A stretch of DNA of 64,000 nucleotides from Hetaerina americana (lineage: Eukaryota > Arthropoda > Insecta > Odonata > Calopterygidae). The stretch lies in assembly GCA_022747635.1 (NCBI GenBank), contig JAKTNV010000001.1, positions 29,677,990 to 29,741,989 of the forward strand, read 5' to 3'. Shown here piece by piece: positions 13,170 through 23,935 of the stretch; position 1 is the first letter of the stretch; each line of letters opens with the position of its first letter. The position numbers were made by a program, and so were the translations under genes. Below the pieces are notes generated by a model. The model ran no database searches, had not been told where the DNA came from, and was given only the letters and a program-made list of their open reading frames with translations.

Positions 13170-13478
13170 GGGGATCGAAATGGCGCGGGGGCTAACGTAC
13201 TGGCTTCCCACCCTGAGGGCGCGGGTTCAAATCCCGGCGGTGTTGAATATTTTTCAGAGGTATCGCAATCCCTATTTGAGGTGCTTTGTGGAGGGCACTT
13301 TGAGTGAGTACGCCGTCCGTCGGATGGGACGTTAAACTGCGGACCCCTTGGCGCCTTTCGTAAAGAGTAGGCTAATGCCGACGCCGGTTTCTCTCCACCC
13401 TTTATCATTCCTGTCCATCCCCTATGGCGCAAATGACCTTAGCTGTCGGTCGCCTCACCTCAAAACTACTACTACTAC
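13170..13478 (+). mobile_element. tRNA-derived SINE nested in the LINE endonuclease
   Basis: The 5' head is tRNA-like, with a B box GGTTCAAATCCC at about 13,225 and an A-box-like GGGGGCTAACGTACTGG upstream. It is followed by a conserved body (GTACGCCGTCCGTCGGATGG, GACCTTAGCTGTCGGTCGCC) and a short CTA-repeat tail. A 305-bp copy at 29,414-29,718 on the other strand defines the element limits. The flanks share an imperfect CCTAAAA duplication. The LINE endonuclease reading frame stops at one side of the insertion and resumes at the other. Confidence 0.85.
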
Positions 13479-13893
13479 CCCCTAAAATATCTATATTTTC
13501 TCTTTTCATCTCTCGCTTAATTTTCCTGCTCTCAACACTGTCCCAACATTCCAAGTTCCTATTCTAACTAATTTTGTCATCTTCTGCGTTTTCTGTCCTG
13601 TTGCTGGCGGTTTTCTTTTGCGAGGGTTTCGTGAGATGATGACCGCGGAAGCCTTGCCTCTCCCCCTGCCCGGCACGACACACAGCCGATTGGGCCAAGT
13701 CCCGTAGTTGTCAGGACTCATATTCTCTATATTGTCCACCATTTAATTCTTGGGAATAATAATTGACGTGGTTTCCCGTTGCCTTCCTCAATTTTAACAT
13801 GACACCATCAATCATTGGCCACCCCACTGGGGTGAATATCCCTAGTGAAACATCTGAAATGATTTATGGCCTATTAATAAATGTATTAAAATA

Positions 13894-13979
13894 CAACAAT
13901 TTTACAGCGTAAAAATCATTCGCCTTGACCAGATTCGAACCCGGTGAAGGCGAATGATTTTTACACTCTGAAATTGTTG
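13894..13979. repeat. Foldback: 31-bp inverted repeats around a tRNA T-arm-like loop
   Basis: 13,894-13,924 and 13,949-13,979 are inverted repeats with three differences in 31. The 24-nt loop, read on the minus strand, contains GGTTCGAATCTGGTCAA, which looks like a tRNA T-arm / SINE B box. A related foldback lies at 30,531-30,597. In both, an open frame with a VTVAASPA motif starts beside the hairpin and runs away from it. Confidence 0.75.
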
Positions 13980-14222
13980 CATTGTAATGCACATTTAGCG
14001 GATGACTCTGTTAAAAAGGTTACTGTCGCGGCATCTCCCGCAATTTCATGGAGTTTTATAATAGATGTAATTGGCAAAAATATTCTGAAAGATAAAGTTG
14101 TGGCTTTCTACGCTGAGAATGCGGATACAAATTTCGGAGGAGTTAAGCGAAGGGGCATGAATACTATCATTACAGCTTTCCTATTATTACAGTACCGCTT
14201 CAACATATCCTCTTTGTTCTGA
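13944..14222 (+). mobile_element. hAT-like transposase fragment
   Basis: The 92-codon open frame contains NILKDKVVAFYAENADTNFGG. This looks like the block around the catalytic aspartate of hAT-type and related domesticated transposases (pattern: DK-V-F-AD-A--NFGG). The N-terminal portion, VKKVTVAASPAIS, recurs in a second copy at 30,290-30,511 (minus). There are no intact flanking domains (BED finger, dimerisation region), so this is a broken piece or a non-autonomous derivative. The family assignment rests on this motif alone. Confidence 0.5.
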
Positions 14223-15630
14223 GGATTTAACCTCGGGGGCGTATTTTAAGGTTTCCCGTATTTACTGCTGAGAGATTTTAAAATGTCCTCCATTGGCTAT
14301 CCATTATCAGGCTGCTTTACCATGAAAGTAATGGGAACCATGTTGGAAATGAGTATAACCACGTTTTATTTTACTTGTTGGCCTTAAAAAAAGTCTGCGA
14401 TGGACTACAGTAAAGTGTTTAACACGTTACGAAATTATTACAAATATACGTGCATATTTGAATCAGATTGAATAAGTTAGGCTGGAAGATTGAGAATCAG
14501 AATGAGTAATGGATAGAGGAGGGAGAAAGGGTTTTCCATCACAACCAGTGCATTTTATGAAATACACGGAATGAATGAAAAGACAAATGGGAAGGATTGG
14601 TTGCTGGGAAGACAGCAAATTGGGAGATAATAAATACATTTTTACGGATGATCAAACTGTGGTTAGCAAGTTAGCCCTGGAATGAGTCAATAATGTTTGC
14701 GTTACTTAATTAGTACTTTACTTTTCATGACTCACTACTCGATCCCAAGACGTGCTATCACCACTCATGAATTGTTTCTTTAATTTGGATATGCTTAGCG
14801 AAAGTAAACAATAACATTTATTATAAAATCTCTTTAGTGGTAGTTGAAATAGCAATTAATAAAACTCATCGAAATTAACAAGAATAATATTGATTGTTGT
14901 TATTTTTGACAGTCATAATAAAGTTATAACGTTTTATATTACGCAAAACCATGGATGTTATAATGCTGATGAGTCGGTTATTAATAGCATGATTCCATAA
15001 ATCGCAATTATTGTATTCCTTTCGAGTTGAGAAGCTCTTTTATTCCATAAACTTTCAAATAACATTATAAAAAAATTCAAGTGGTCTTTAAGGAGAGCAT
15101 AAGAGAAAAATTGTCATACTTCCCCGAGTTTCCTAATCTCTCGAGAACCGTTCTTGGCGATGCCTTCCATGCATTAGCTCCTTCAATGCCTTAACCCACA
15201 ATATGCGTACATAGCACGGCATCCGTGGAGGTATAAATTGAATAAATTTAGTAAATTCCCACTTCCCTCCCATTGCGAAAATTTTAACAGGACGCGGGTA
15301 GTTTAGATCATACCTCAAGAAAATAGGGGAAAAAATGAGGGGATGATGTGAGTGCATGATGGAGGAGGACACGGCAATACACGGCAGGAGTCCTCTTATT
15401 GCCCAATGTATGCCGCGGAAAGACGCGAAGTGGAATATATCCTTGGATACCTGTTTACGTCGAACAAATTGGGAATTATCTACACGAGAAACCGATTAGG
15501 AAAATATTGGGTAATTTATCAACATAAGATAAAGTGGCAACGGGGAAACTGACGGAAAGGAAGGGTAGGTAACTCATATTTCGTAGAAATTACCGAAATT
15601 GTATTGGGGGTTTAAATATTTTTTAATGTA
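14223..15630. other. Intergenic DNA, nothing recognised
   Basis: The interval is AT-rich with scattered short open frames (for example minus 15,133-15,372 and plus 15,352-15,552) that lack domains. No tRNA-like box or match to the other repeats is visible. Confidence 0.4.
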
Positions 15631-15631
15631 A

Positions 15632-16265
15632 TCTACCGGTTAAGGTAGGTTTTTGGATGGAAACAACTACCAAATAAATATTTTATTACTCCTAACAAAA
15701 CACAAAATCCCGCATCCTACTCTACATCAGGTCCCTCTTCATCTCTGAGTACTTCCTTCCTCCCTTCATCCTGTCCAACATGCCTATCCTGTTCCTGCCC
15801 TTTCCTCGTTTGCCCAACATTCTCCCCTCTATTACAGTCTTCAACATCTCACCACCGATCAATACGCCCTTCATCCATTTTTCCTGCCTCCATAGGATTT
15901 CTCCCAACAAACCCCCCTCCTCGCCCACCATAAATAGTGCTTCCTCATTTGTTTTCTTCTCTGTCCATTTCACCTTCTCCATTCTTCTCCACACCCACAT
16001 TTCAAAAGCCTCCAATCTACGTCTATCCCGCTGGCTGACTGACAAACTAAAGCTTGATCATCAGAAAACCTAACTGATATTAGGAATTCCCAGCACACTT
16101 TCATTTCTACTTCCAGTTCTTCCCATGCCTCTTTAATCATTTTCTCTGCATACAGGTTGAACAGCAACGGTGATAATGGGCAATCCTGCCTCACACCTCT
16201 TCCTAACACTGCCCATCCGGACTCCCCGTTCCCCACTCGCACTTGAGCAGTCTGAGACATGTACA
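15632..16265 (-). mobile_element. Second LINE copy, internally deleted
   Basis: The minus strand encodes RQDCPLSPLLFNLYAEKM and an FSDDQ box (the catalytic YADD-type motif, first residues altered) at 15,970-16,260. It then runs directly into the C-terminal RRRLEAFEMWVWRRMEKVKW segment at 15,722-16,045, ending EMKRDLM-stop. Copies at 9.7 kb and 61.6 kb carry about 365 bp between these two segments, so this copy lost them by deletion. The 3' end is at about 15,632 with the common CTACCGGTTAAGGTAGG motif. It is 5' truncated at about 16,265. Confidence 0.8.
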
Positions 16266-16879
16266 GTTTGGTTTAAATATAAGGTACCCCAAAAAATTAT
16301 ACAATAAATTTCCCGATTTTTATCGAACGGTCAAAATTATTATTATTATTCCTTCCCTTTTGGTCGGAAGACGACAGCGCGAAAAATACAGGTGAAATCG
16401 GGCAGAATGCAAACGGAGTCGGCTGGGCGTGTGACGAAACTCAACAACGTGGAAGGATAATATATCCTCGGAAGTATGTCCTTATGACTATAGAGTAAAA
16501 TAGAGCGACTTCCAGGAGAGATGCGTTTTTGTGCGTGCGAGCGGTGCGAATACTGCTCGACCAATCAGAAAAAAGGATATCGATGTATGCATGCATTTGT
16601 CGATGTGTTACTATTATAAGTCAACGTGAGGAGAAGCAAGGCCAGTAAGTCGGTTTCGGGGATATATGAGCCCCATAAACCTGTGGCCATGGCGCAGAGC
16701 AGGAACAGACCAAAATTCCCATCCATACCCGTGTAAAGGCTTCTCCCGAATGGGAGGGTGCCTTCACATAAAAAAAAAACGCAGTAGCTGTCTCGAAGTT
16801 TGGCTTGATAGGAGTGAGATCTCACCGAATATTAAGTCCAAAGGCGCGTGATGTTCGTGTGACAGGTTAAGGGATGTGA

Positions 16880-17050
16880 AGTTTTCTCGGGTCTTCCACC
16901 GGGAGTCACTTCCTTTTCTTGTGCCACCCGTTGGAAGAGCCAGTAATCGGAAATTCACTCATAAAGGGTGCTCTGAGAGGTCACCCGGTATTGAACCCAG
17001 CCCTGTGATCAGTATCCCAGCCCTTTGCCCACTGGGCTACCACGCCCTCC
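16880..17050 (-). mobile_element. tRNA-derived SINE fragment
   Basis: On the minus strand, GGGCGTGGTAGCCCAGTGGG at about 17,050 begins a tRNA-like head and GGGTTCAATACC gives the B box. The remainder, to about 16,880, is SINE body of unknown family. It is too diverged, and lacks a tRNA cloverleaf, to be a functional tRNA gene. Confidence 0.55.
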
Positions 17051-17069
17051 TAACTAACACCTCAGGACT

Positions 17070-17320
17070 CAAAATGTCCAGGAGTAGAGCGTTGAACTAC
17101 TGATCAGAGGGCCCAGGTTCGATTCCCAGGCAAGCACCCACAACTCCATGTAAGCCGAGTGATTTTTCAGGTACTGGATCTTCCAGGGGAAACCATAACC
17201 AGCACAGGGTGAAGAACTGACCTTCTTTCTCTAATGAGTGAATTTCACAGATCATTGGGCTTGGTAGAGGGTGAACATTACCACCACCTACCAAACTGGC
17301 CTTCGGGTTGATTACTATTT
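17070..17320 (+). mobile_element. tRNA-derived SINE, second family
   Basis: The head carries GTAGAGCGTTGAACTACTGA and a near-consensus B box GGTTCGATTCC at about 17,117. The body includes ATCTTCCAGGGGAAACC and CTAATGAGTGAATTTCACAG. Related pieces lie at 23,060-23,150 and 23,775-23,935 on the minus strand. It differs from the SINE family at 13.2 and 29.4 kb. Confidence 0.65.
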
Positions 17321-17330
17321 ATGGTTTACA

Positions 17331-20300
17331 TAGAGTAAATAGAATAGAATATAAAATTATATGTGGAATTTGAAAATGTTGGAGATAGATTAGAGAAGTT
17401 TAATAATGTATCTTATTATTCCAAACATTTGTAACCCAAAATGAGCAGTCAGAAGGAATAACAAATGATACGAGAAATGGTATAACTGAAATTAAATTAT
17501 TAATTCCGGTTTTTGGGACTTTTCGTAAAACTTAGGTGGCCATTTTAGAGCATAAGTGAATCATACTATTCAACTCATTACAGTCCTTCCGCTATCATAA
17601 CTGAGAGGTGTCACATATTTCATTGCTGTCGATCAGGTTTGCATCTTAATTACAGAAGGGAGAAATATTTTCAAATAAAAATAACTACTCCTATGTCAGT
17701 TTCCATTAAAAAGTAACCCGTGAGTTGGTACAACAATGCACCAAAATAATGAACTCTCTTGATAGAAAGTGAAACTGATTTATCATTCACTGAAATTCAT
17801 CTTAAACATTTTTAAATAATACAAATACCAAATGAAACAATTAAAACAAAGCTCCATGACATACCTCTATCAGCTATTGAATTCGTGGTCACTCATTTGA
17901 GCGATGCATTCAGTCAATGTTTTATTTTCTACACATCAACTTGGTGCCCTCAAATGGTGAAATCACCCTCAAACCTACCCCTTTTCAAATATTTACATCA
18001 CTAGCTGGATGCTGATTTTTTTAGTAGTATCCTAATTTCACCAGAGAAATCATGCTATTCTTCTCAAAATCAAGAATCCAGATCCTCTCCTCCCACCTAT
18101 CACACAAAATTCCTATCTTATTCCCATTCATCTAGCCAAATGTGATCAGGACTAACTTCAATATATATATATAAACTACTTCATATAGAATGATATAGAA
18201 AGAGAATAGCAGTCTGAAAACTGTGAATTACTAAATACAATTAATTCAAAAGCCATCAATATCAGAAAGCCATCACTTATCAGAAAGAGGGAGAAACTGA
18301 TAGAGTGATTTTTGCATAAAAATTTAAACAATTTTCTTCACCAGTGCATGTTAACCTAATATACATAAAGGGTTATTAATAGTACAACATGGAGGCATTA
18401 AAATGGAAAAGATAATTTAGAATATTTTAGTATGGAGCAGAAATTGTGGAGGTATATTGGCAATTCCTCAGATCTAAGTGTCAATATAAAAGTTTAAAAA
18501 CATATAAGCTCTAAATTCACCATAGGTAAGTAAAAGGTGCTGCACCATTTATTCATCAATCAACTCTTAAAGCACAAATAAAAAGGACTTGCATGCTGAT
18601 GTGACTTTGAGAACCAGATCCAAGTGAAAAAGCATTGAAGTAACCTCATACTTGACATTTAAAATATGTGCAAAGTTCCATAGACGGTCAACATATCATT
18701 TCATTTAAAAATTAAACCCATGTTCCAGAAAATTACAGAAGTATTTTCTAACACACACTTCTATTCGTCATGATTTATACTTCATGTACTAATGAGCGAG
18801 CTAACAACAGGAGTTATCCACAAGAATAACAGAAATAAGTATGAGGAATTAGTTTGGCCAATTCATTTCTCTGCACAATACACGAACAATGCTCATTTAA
18901 GAATTAATTCAACAAATAACCTTTTGCACGACTTCAGAGAATTCCTTCACACATTCTAGCCTTAATAACTGTTGTTATGCAGACTTCAAACTTCTTGGGA
19001 GTCATTAAGAGAGTAAATAAATATCTGCAACTGATAAGGATGTGGATATCATATAAAAATAACCTCCAACTTTTAATAAGTTATCATTGTTTTGTGACTC
19101 ACACAGACACACCATCTAAGTTGTTTATAAGATTACTTCAAAGAAAAAGGTGTTAATATTTTATGACCCACTGCACGAAAATATACACAGCAAAAATTAA
19201 GATGTTAATTCTATACAAAAGCAAAAAAGCAGGTATACTTTTCACAATGAAAATAATTACTGTAATTCCCTCATATATTTATTGAAAGATATTTGCCAAA
19301 CGGTACACAAGGAGTTTGAATTGCTGGCAAATTCAATAGCAGTTACATCTGCAAGACTTGTCACACATCTAAAAATTATTAAAAGTTATACCAATTTTTC
19401 TGGAATGCATACACAATGATCCACATTTGAATTTTTTGCATTCAGCCAAACCCAAACAAAAGTAGAGAGAGTAAGGTTGATCATAATAGTATATTGCTTG
19501 ACAAAGGACACCTTGAGTGCAAATCGAACTGCATTGTCAAATATGGAATCATGATATCAATAACAACCAAATTTGATGGCATATAAGATACACCATTTGT
19601 TCCCAAAATTATAGTTTAAAAAATCACCCACATCTTATAAGTAAAGGCTCAAGCTCCATGGGTTACCTTTGAATACTGAATGTAATTTTTAACCAAAAAG
19701 GTCAGTGCTAACTTTATTGACTCCATTATCTTACATTTTATTTAATTTTTAATATTCATTTGAAGAATGCTGTAGTTGTGATTGTTATTATTTAATTCAT
19801 CACTATTATTTGATGTGAATAGTGTAGCTCGCTTCTGCAATGTTAAAAGAGAGAGCAAGATATTGAACAAGCGTGAACAATATTTTAACACAACTGATTT
19901 AACAAAACTGTGTGCACTTCTCTTTGAAACTGCCATCCATTTGGATTTTCTAAAATATTACAATTAAAACTTAAGTTGGTCAGATGTCGCAACTTCAAAG
20001 TGGCTGTGAATACTTGTTTCTTGTGTCTGCCCTACTTAAATAAGGGTGCATCTTGTCTGCCGTCAAATATGGCATACTTAATGATAACAATTGAACAAAT
20101 AAAGATATCAGCAACAAATTTATGTCACGGCATATTCTTTACACGTCAAGCTCACAATAACATTGGAATCACCAAATCCCATAACAGGAGTTGGCTTTTG
20201 CTAAGGGTAGAATGAATGTGGACCTCTTAGCTTATCTCATCACCAGGGCCCTTAAAAACATAAATCTACCATTAATAACACTCAAAATATACGGACCCTT

Positions 20301-21236
20301 ATCTGCAAAATGATCAAATATGCTTTTCCACAATATTTTAACATCATCAACTGAATGGGAAACAATGATATCTCAAAGAACAAAATCTTTCTGGGGATAA
20401 ACCCATATTCACCAGTCCTAACACATTCTTTTCATGAACTTGCAGCTTTGAGGGAAATCAAGAGTACATAGGTTTTTAGGATGCATATGTAATTTTAGAC
20501 AAGTCACAGAAAATACTTCGGCACTAAAAAACTTCACACCAGACATTCTACTATTGTGAGGCAAGTGGAAAGTAGATTTAATCAATTCCATTGGAATTTT
20601 TCAGTTCAGTAGGAAAAAATGTTTCCACCTCAAAAACTGTACACAGATAAAACGGATACATTCTAATCTCCCTTTGAATTAGTGATTTCATTTCACTATA
20701 TGACTCAACTCATCTAATCTGGTAACAATGTGCTTTTCTCATACATTAACACCAGAGCCCGAAGCATTACTATGGTACCTCGCCCAGAGTAGGTACAATA
20801 GGATTGTTCAGCAGGGCTGAGAGAACGATTAACACAGAATAACAATGCCTCAAACTATGTCCCTAGAACTCACCTTCAGGATGCAAAATAAGTAACACTC
20901 CTATAGTTTTCAACTTAAAATATGAATCTGTCTAATAAAGCTTACTGAGCCTTGGTTTTGTGACCATCTCTGATAATAGTAAAAACTATGCAAAAAATCT
21001 TTTAACACTAAATTAAGTACAAAGCAAAATCACAGCTCAATAATATAAAGGTTTACTTTTGTGTACTCCTCTTGTAGTTAAGGTAAATTTATCATAAAAA
21101 ATGTAAAATCAAGCAAGAGGTTAACCTACTCTTTGCTTAGCAACTACTAAAATTCTATATATGCTTCTCAGATAACGGAAATATAAAAAATGGTGTAAAG
21201 TAATTGACGAAAAATACAAAGTGAGAAGGTATGACT
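17331..21236. other. AT-rich intergenic DNA downstream of TOM22
   Basis: I found no exon, RNA gene or shared repeat. Open frames are short and AT-biased. A small AT dinucleotide run lies near 18,162. The left end of the TOM22 transcript is probably near 21,237. Confidence 0.4.
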
Positions 21237-21242
21237 TTTATT
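21237..21242 (-). terminator. Candidate polyadenylation signal of TOM22
   Basis: AATAAA on the minus strand, about 490 bp downstream of the TOM22 stop codon. It is plausible for the 3' end of that transcript, but AATAAA is common in AT-rich DNA and transcript data would be needed to confirm it. Confidence 0.35.
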
Positions 21243-21728
21243 CATACAAAACAAAACAACAATTTTTCACCTATCCTAAAACATGAGCACTAAAATGTTG
21301 ATGGAGAATACGCCACAACGCTTTACGATGTCCACCCAGGGCCCACCTCCAGACTAGAAAGGCAACCCATTACACCCATCCCACCAATGGTAAGGCATCA
21401 TTCCACAAATGGAGCACCAGGAGAGGACCACAGAGGAATCAAGTGACAAACAATATGATGTATGAGAAACTGCCATTTCATGGATGGTTTCTCCACCTAC
21501 TAATCCATGAACACTGTTGAACAATACGTATGCAAGAAAACGAGAAGATAGGATAACTGACACCTTTAAGTTGCACTTTCTTGTGAGAAAGTCAAAATGA
21601 TAAAAAAATTATGACGCGGCAAGAATAATTGATGGATTCAAATGGAGTAATTGAACAAAGAAGGTGTTCGAGGTCAAGGTGGTGGGAGGCAGGGGTAATA
21701 TGGAGCAGATCCTGGTTGGTTCCCCTCA

Positions 21729-21788
21729 TTATCGGTGTCCTGGAGCAGGTGCAAGGCCAGATACAGCGGCATTGGGGCCTAGTAGAAT
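21729..21788 (-). CDS. tomm22: TOM22 exon 4 (C-terminus)
   Basis: After a TTTCAG acceptor the exon encodes ILLGPNAAVSGLAPAPGHR and a TAA stop. The LLGPN-A-SG pattern is the usual end of animal TOM22, exposed to the intermembrane space. The exon joins in phase 0 to exon 3, which ends ...QQQRQ. It is only 60 bp long. It lies 7.2 kb from exon 3 across an intron holding several transposon relics. Confidence 0.9.
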   Translation of the reverse strand: MLLGPNAAVSGLAPAPGHR

Positions 21789-22499
21789 CTGAAATGAATA
21801 AATCAGTACCGCTTATTTAAAACAAAATATGCAAAGTAAAACTGAACTTACCATATACATGCAATGCCTAGAAATTCTTAACCCTGGCGTCAAAATGGTT
21901 TAAAAATTATTAGATGATTTTCCCAAATTTTCATGGTGGTTTCATAAATGAAAAAAAATAAGGCTATAACTAATACAGTAATTTTAGCACATTTCCTGTT
22001 ACTTTTCTGACAATTCTCCACATACTCCTTGTACATGCACTTGAAAAACTCATTATTTCTCCTTAAAAAATGTATAATTTGAAATTGCCTTCAAATTGCA
22101 AAAATATAAATTTATTTTTCCAACAACATTATACTTGCAAGATCGAATGCTCTGGAGAAAATCTGCCCAATCATGAGATTGTGATAGCAACAGCTTTGTT
22201 TAATATTTGATAACAATGCAAGAACACTATACTATTTCTCTTCACTAACTTAAGATTGCTCTAAGTAGTAATGTTTAGCTGCTGAAAGTACTATTATGTG
22301 CAGTTACATGTGCTACATGTGCAGGTGTTATATGTGGTTCAAACCATATCCATAAGCTATCTTAATTATCCTTCAACATTATGCCAACAATTCAACAAAA
22401 TAACTCTGCTATGTTGTGATATTCTTAAGTTTAACTACATGGTATAAACAGAAATGCTGGTGAATTATAGTCATCCACACAGAAGAAGAAGACCTTTTT

Positions 22500-23055
22500 C
22501 AGGGGAAGAGCTCACTGTTAAACTTCCAGCCTTTGGAAGAAAGGCAATATTTGCATTTGTCCTTGGGGGTACCTATGATCATATAGTTTCATTTCCATGA
22601 TTAAACTGCTCCTCATATTCCATTTAACTGAAGTGCTGTGAAACTCAAAGTATGTTTATACTATAACTGACTAATGTGAGCGAACTATGAATAATTTCTT
22701 AACAACATTAAGAAATATATCAAAAGAAATAAAAGAGCATATTAATATGGATTATTTTAACCAATTACAGCAATAAAATGAAGTGATTGTAATCATGTTC
22801 TATGATCCAGTGACACAATGCAACACTCAAAATCACATTATTTTCAATTATTCTTTTATCAATTGACTTTTTCTTGTTTCTTAACCCCATTGTAGCAAAC
22901 ACCTTTCACAAATCATATTTTAAAAACTTAATTACTGATTCAAATATAATTTTGAAAATCCAAATGATAGGGATGATTTGACAGAGTGAAAAAATAATGG
23001 AAAGACAGGGAGCCACAGTCATAATATTGGTAAAAAACCATAAAAAACAGTAATT
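22500..23055. other. TOM22 intron 3, part with nothing recognised
   Basis: Intron 3 of TOM22 spans 21,789-28,943. Outside the repeats listed separately (23.06-23.94 kb and 26.6-27.9 kb) it is AT-rich without recognisable features. 24,770-25,140 is notably T-rich. Confidence 0.4.
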
Positions 23056-23059
23056 AAAA

Positions 23060-23150
23060 GAAAGTTGGTTCAGTGGGTGATGGCAGAGTTCATCCACACT
23101 AAGCTCATTGGTATGTGAAATTCACACATTAGGGAAGGAGGGCCAGTTTC
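23060..23150 (-). mobile_element. SINE 3' fragment
   Basis: Read on the minus strand, this stretch matches the region 17,215-17,290 of the plus-strand SINE (a GTGAATTTCACA core and the GGTAGAGGGTGAAC-like part), with substitutions. It abuts the LINE 3' fragment that follows and supplies the first codons of the open frame starting at 23,108. Confidence 0.45.
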
Positions 23151-23164
23151 TTTCCCTCTCAGCT

Positions 23165-23641
23165 CGATATGGCATTGTCTGCTGGGGGAGTTCAGCACAT
23201 GGAAACATCAATAGAATACTCACACTTCAAAAACGTGCATTAAGGGTTATATTTAAACTAAATGCAAGAAAATCCTGCAGGGAGTATTTCAAATGTCACA
23301 AAATCATGACCATTCCCAGTATATATATGTATAATGTGATATTGTATGCCTGCACGAAAACACCTTCACTGATCAGAAATAGGGACATTCACAAGTACGA
23401 CACCAGGGGCAAGGAAAATCTTCATAATGGCCATTGCAGAGTAGCAGTACTAAAAAAAACCCCAGAAGTTTCAGGAAGACTACTGTTTAATCGGCTTCCT
23501 GAAGAGTTAAAACGAATACTCCCCCAAGAAAATAAATTCAAAAAAATGTTAAAACATTTCTTTTTAAATAATGTTTTTTATAGCGTCCAAGAGTACACAG
23601 AAAGAGCCAATGTAGGAAATTCAACTTTTTTAAATCCTTAA
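23165..23641 (+). mobile_element. LINE ORF2 C-terminal fragment with (TATC)n 3' end
   Basis: The uninterrupted frame has the conserved C-terminal region of CR1/Jockey-like non-LTR reverse transcriptase polyproteins: YGIVCWGSS, ILTLQKRALRVIF, SCREYFK, HKYDTRGKENLH and LFNRLPEELK, ending with the FKKMLKHFFLNNVFYSVQEY tail. The frame has no reverse transcriptase core, so the copy is 5' truncated, as is usual for LINEs. Downstream, an AATAAAACTATCTATC tract closes the element at about 23,775. The open frame has no stop or frameshift over about 160 codons, suggesting it is fairly young. It sits in TOM22 intron 3, antisense to the gene. Confidence 0.8.
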
Positions 23642-23743
23642 TACTCATATATGTCATGTACATTATTATTCCTAAGAACCTGTATACAATTGATGTAATT
23701 GAATTTTTGACGAAGCCCATACAATTATGTATTGTTCTATGGC

Positions 23744-23775
23744 GAATAAAACTATCTATCTATCTATCTATCTAA
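23744..23775 (+). repeat. (TATC)n microsatellite at LINE 3' end
   Basis: Several perfect TATC/CTAT units directly follow AATAAAA. Such tandem tetranucleotides often terminate CR1-type LINEs, and this one marks the 3' end of the element before it. Confidence 0.75.
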
Positions 23776-23935
23776 CCCTGTACAGACTATGGTTTCCCAG
23801 GTAGATCTAGCTCGCAAAAAAATCACATAGCTTGAGTGCAGCAGAGGGTGCCCAGAGAGGCTTGCCCAAGAATCGAATCCAGGCCCTCCAGTCAATAGTC
23901 TAATACTCAACCCATGGACTACCACATCCCCTATA
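23776..23935 (-). mobile_element. tRNA-derived SINE fragment
   Basis: The minus strand gives GGGGATGTGGTAGTCCATGG, then a GAGGGCCTGGATTCGATTC segment whose GATTCGATTC resembles a B box, and a body with GGGCACCCTCTGCTGCACTC. It resembles the 17.1 kb and 8.7 kb copies. It follows immediately on the LINE (TATC)n tail. Confidence 0.6.

Larger units (their letters stand above)
9704..13742 (-). mobile_element. Non-LTR retrotransposon (APE endonuclease plus reverse transcriptase), decayed and interrupted
   Basis: Reading on the minus strand, the 5' part (13,506-13,742) encodes an endonuclease start with RIGTWNVGT. After an inserted SINE and mariner, 12,036-12,389 encodes endonuclease motifs MGDWNATVGEG, YGLGTRNDHGE and QLDYIMDRHR. 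Reverse transcriptase follows: FVDFDKTFERVNLEKL (10,820-11,008; motif A region), RQGCPLS and the catalytic FADDQ box (10,457-10,819). The C-terminal part, about 9,900-10,390, is broken by frameshifts. The 3' end is left-most, near a conserved CTACCGGTTAAG motif shared with three other copies. The endonuclease most resembles RTE/BovB-type ('craniofacial development protein 2-like') proteins, but I cannot fix the clade. The element is inactive: it has many stops and frameshifts and two nested insertions. Confidence 0.85.

Noticed and set aside
16985..17130. Possible tRNA genes (B-box-like GGTTCGATTCC and GGGTTCAATACC)
   Set aside because: No complete cloverleaf or acceptor stem can be drawn; the same sequences recur as heads of interspersed repeats, so they are SINEs.
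18162..18172. AT dinucleotide run
   Set aside because: Too short to be of note in an AT-rich genome.
21354..21563. Minus-strand open frame just downstream of TOM22
   Set aside because: First considered as the last TOM22 exon; the true C-terminal exon (ILLGPNAAVSG) is at 21,729-21,788, so this is 3' UTR.
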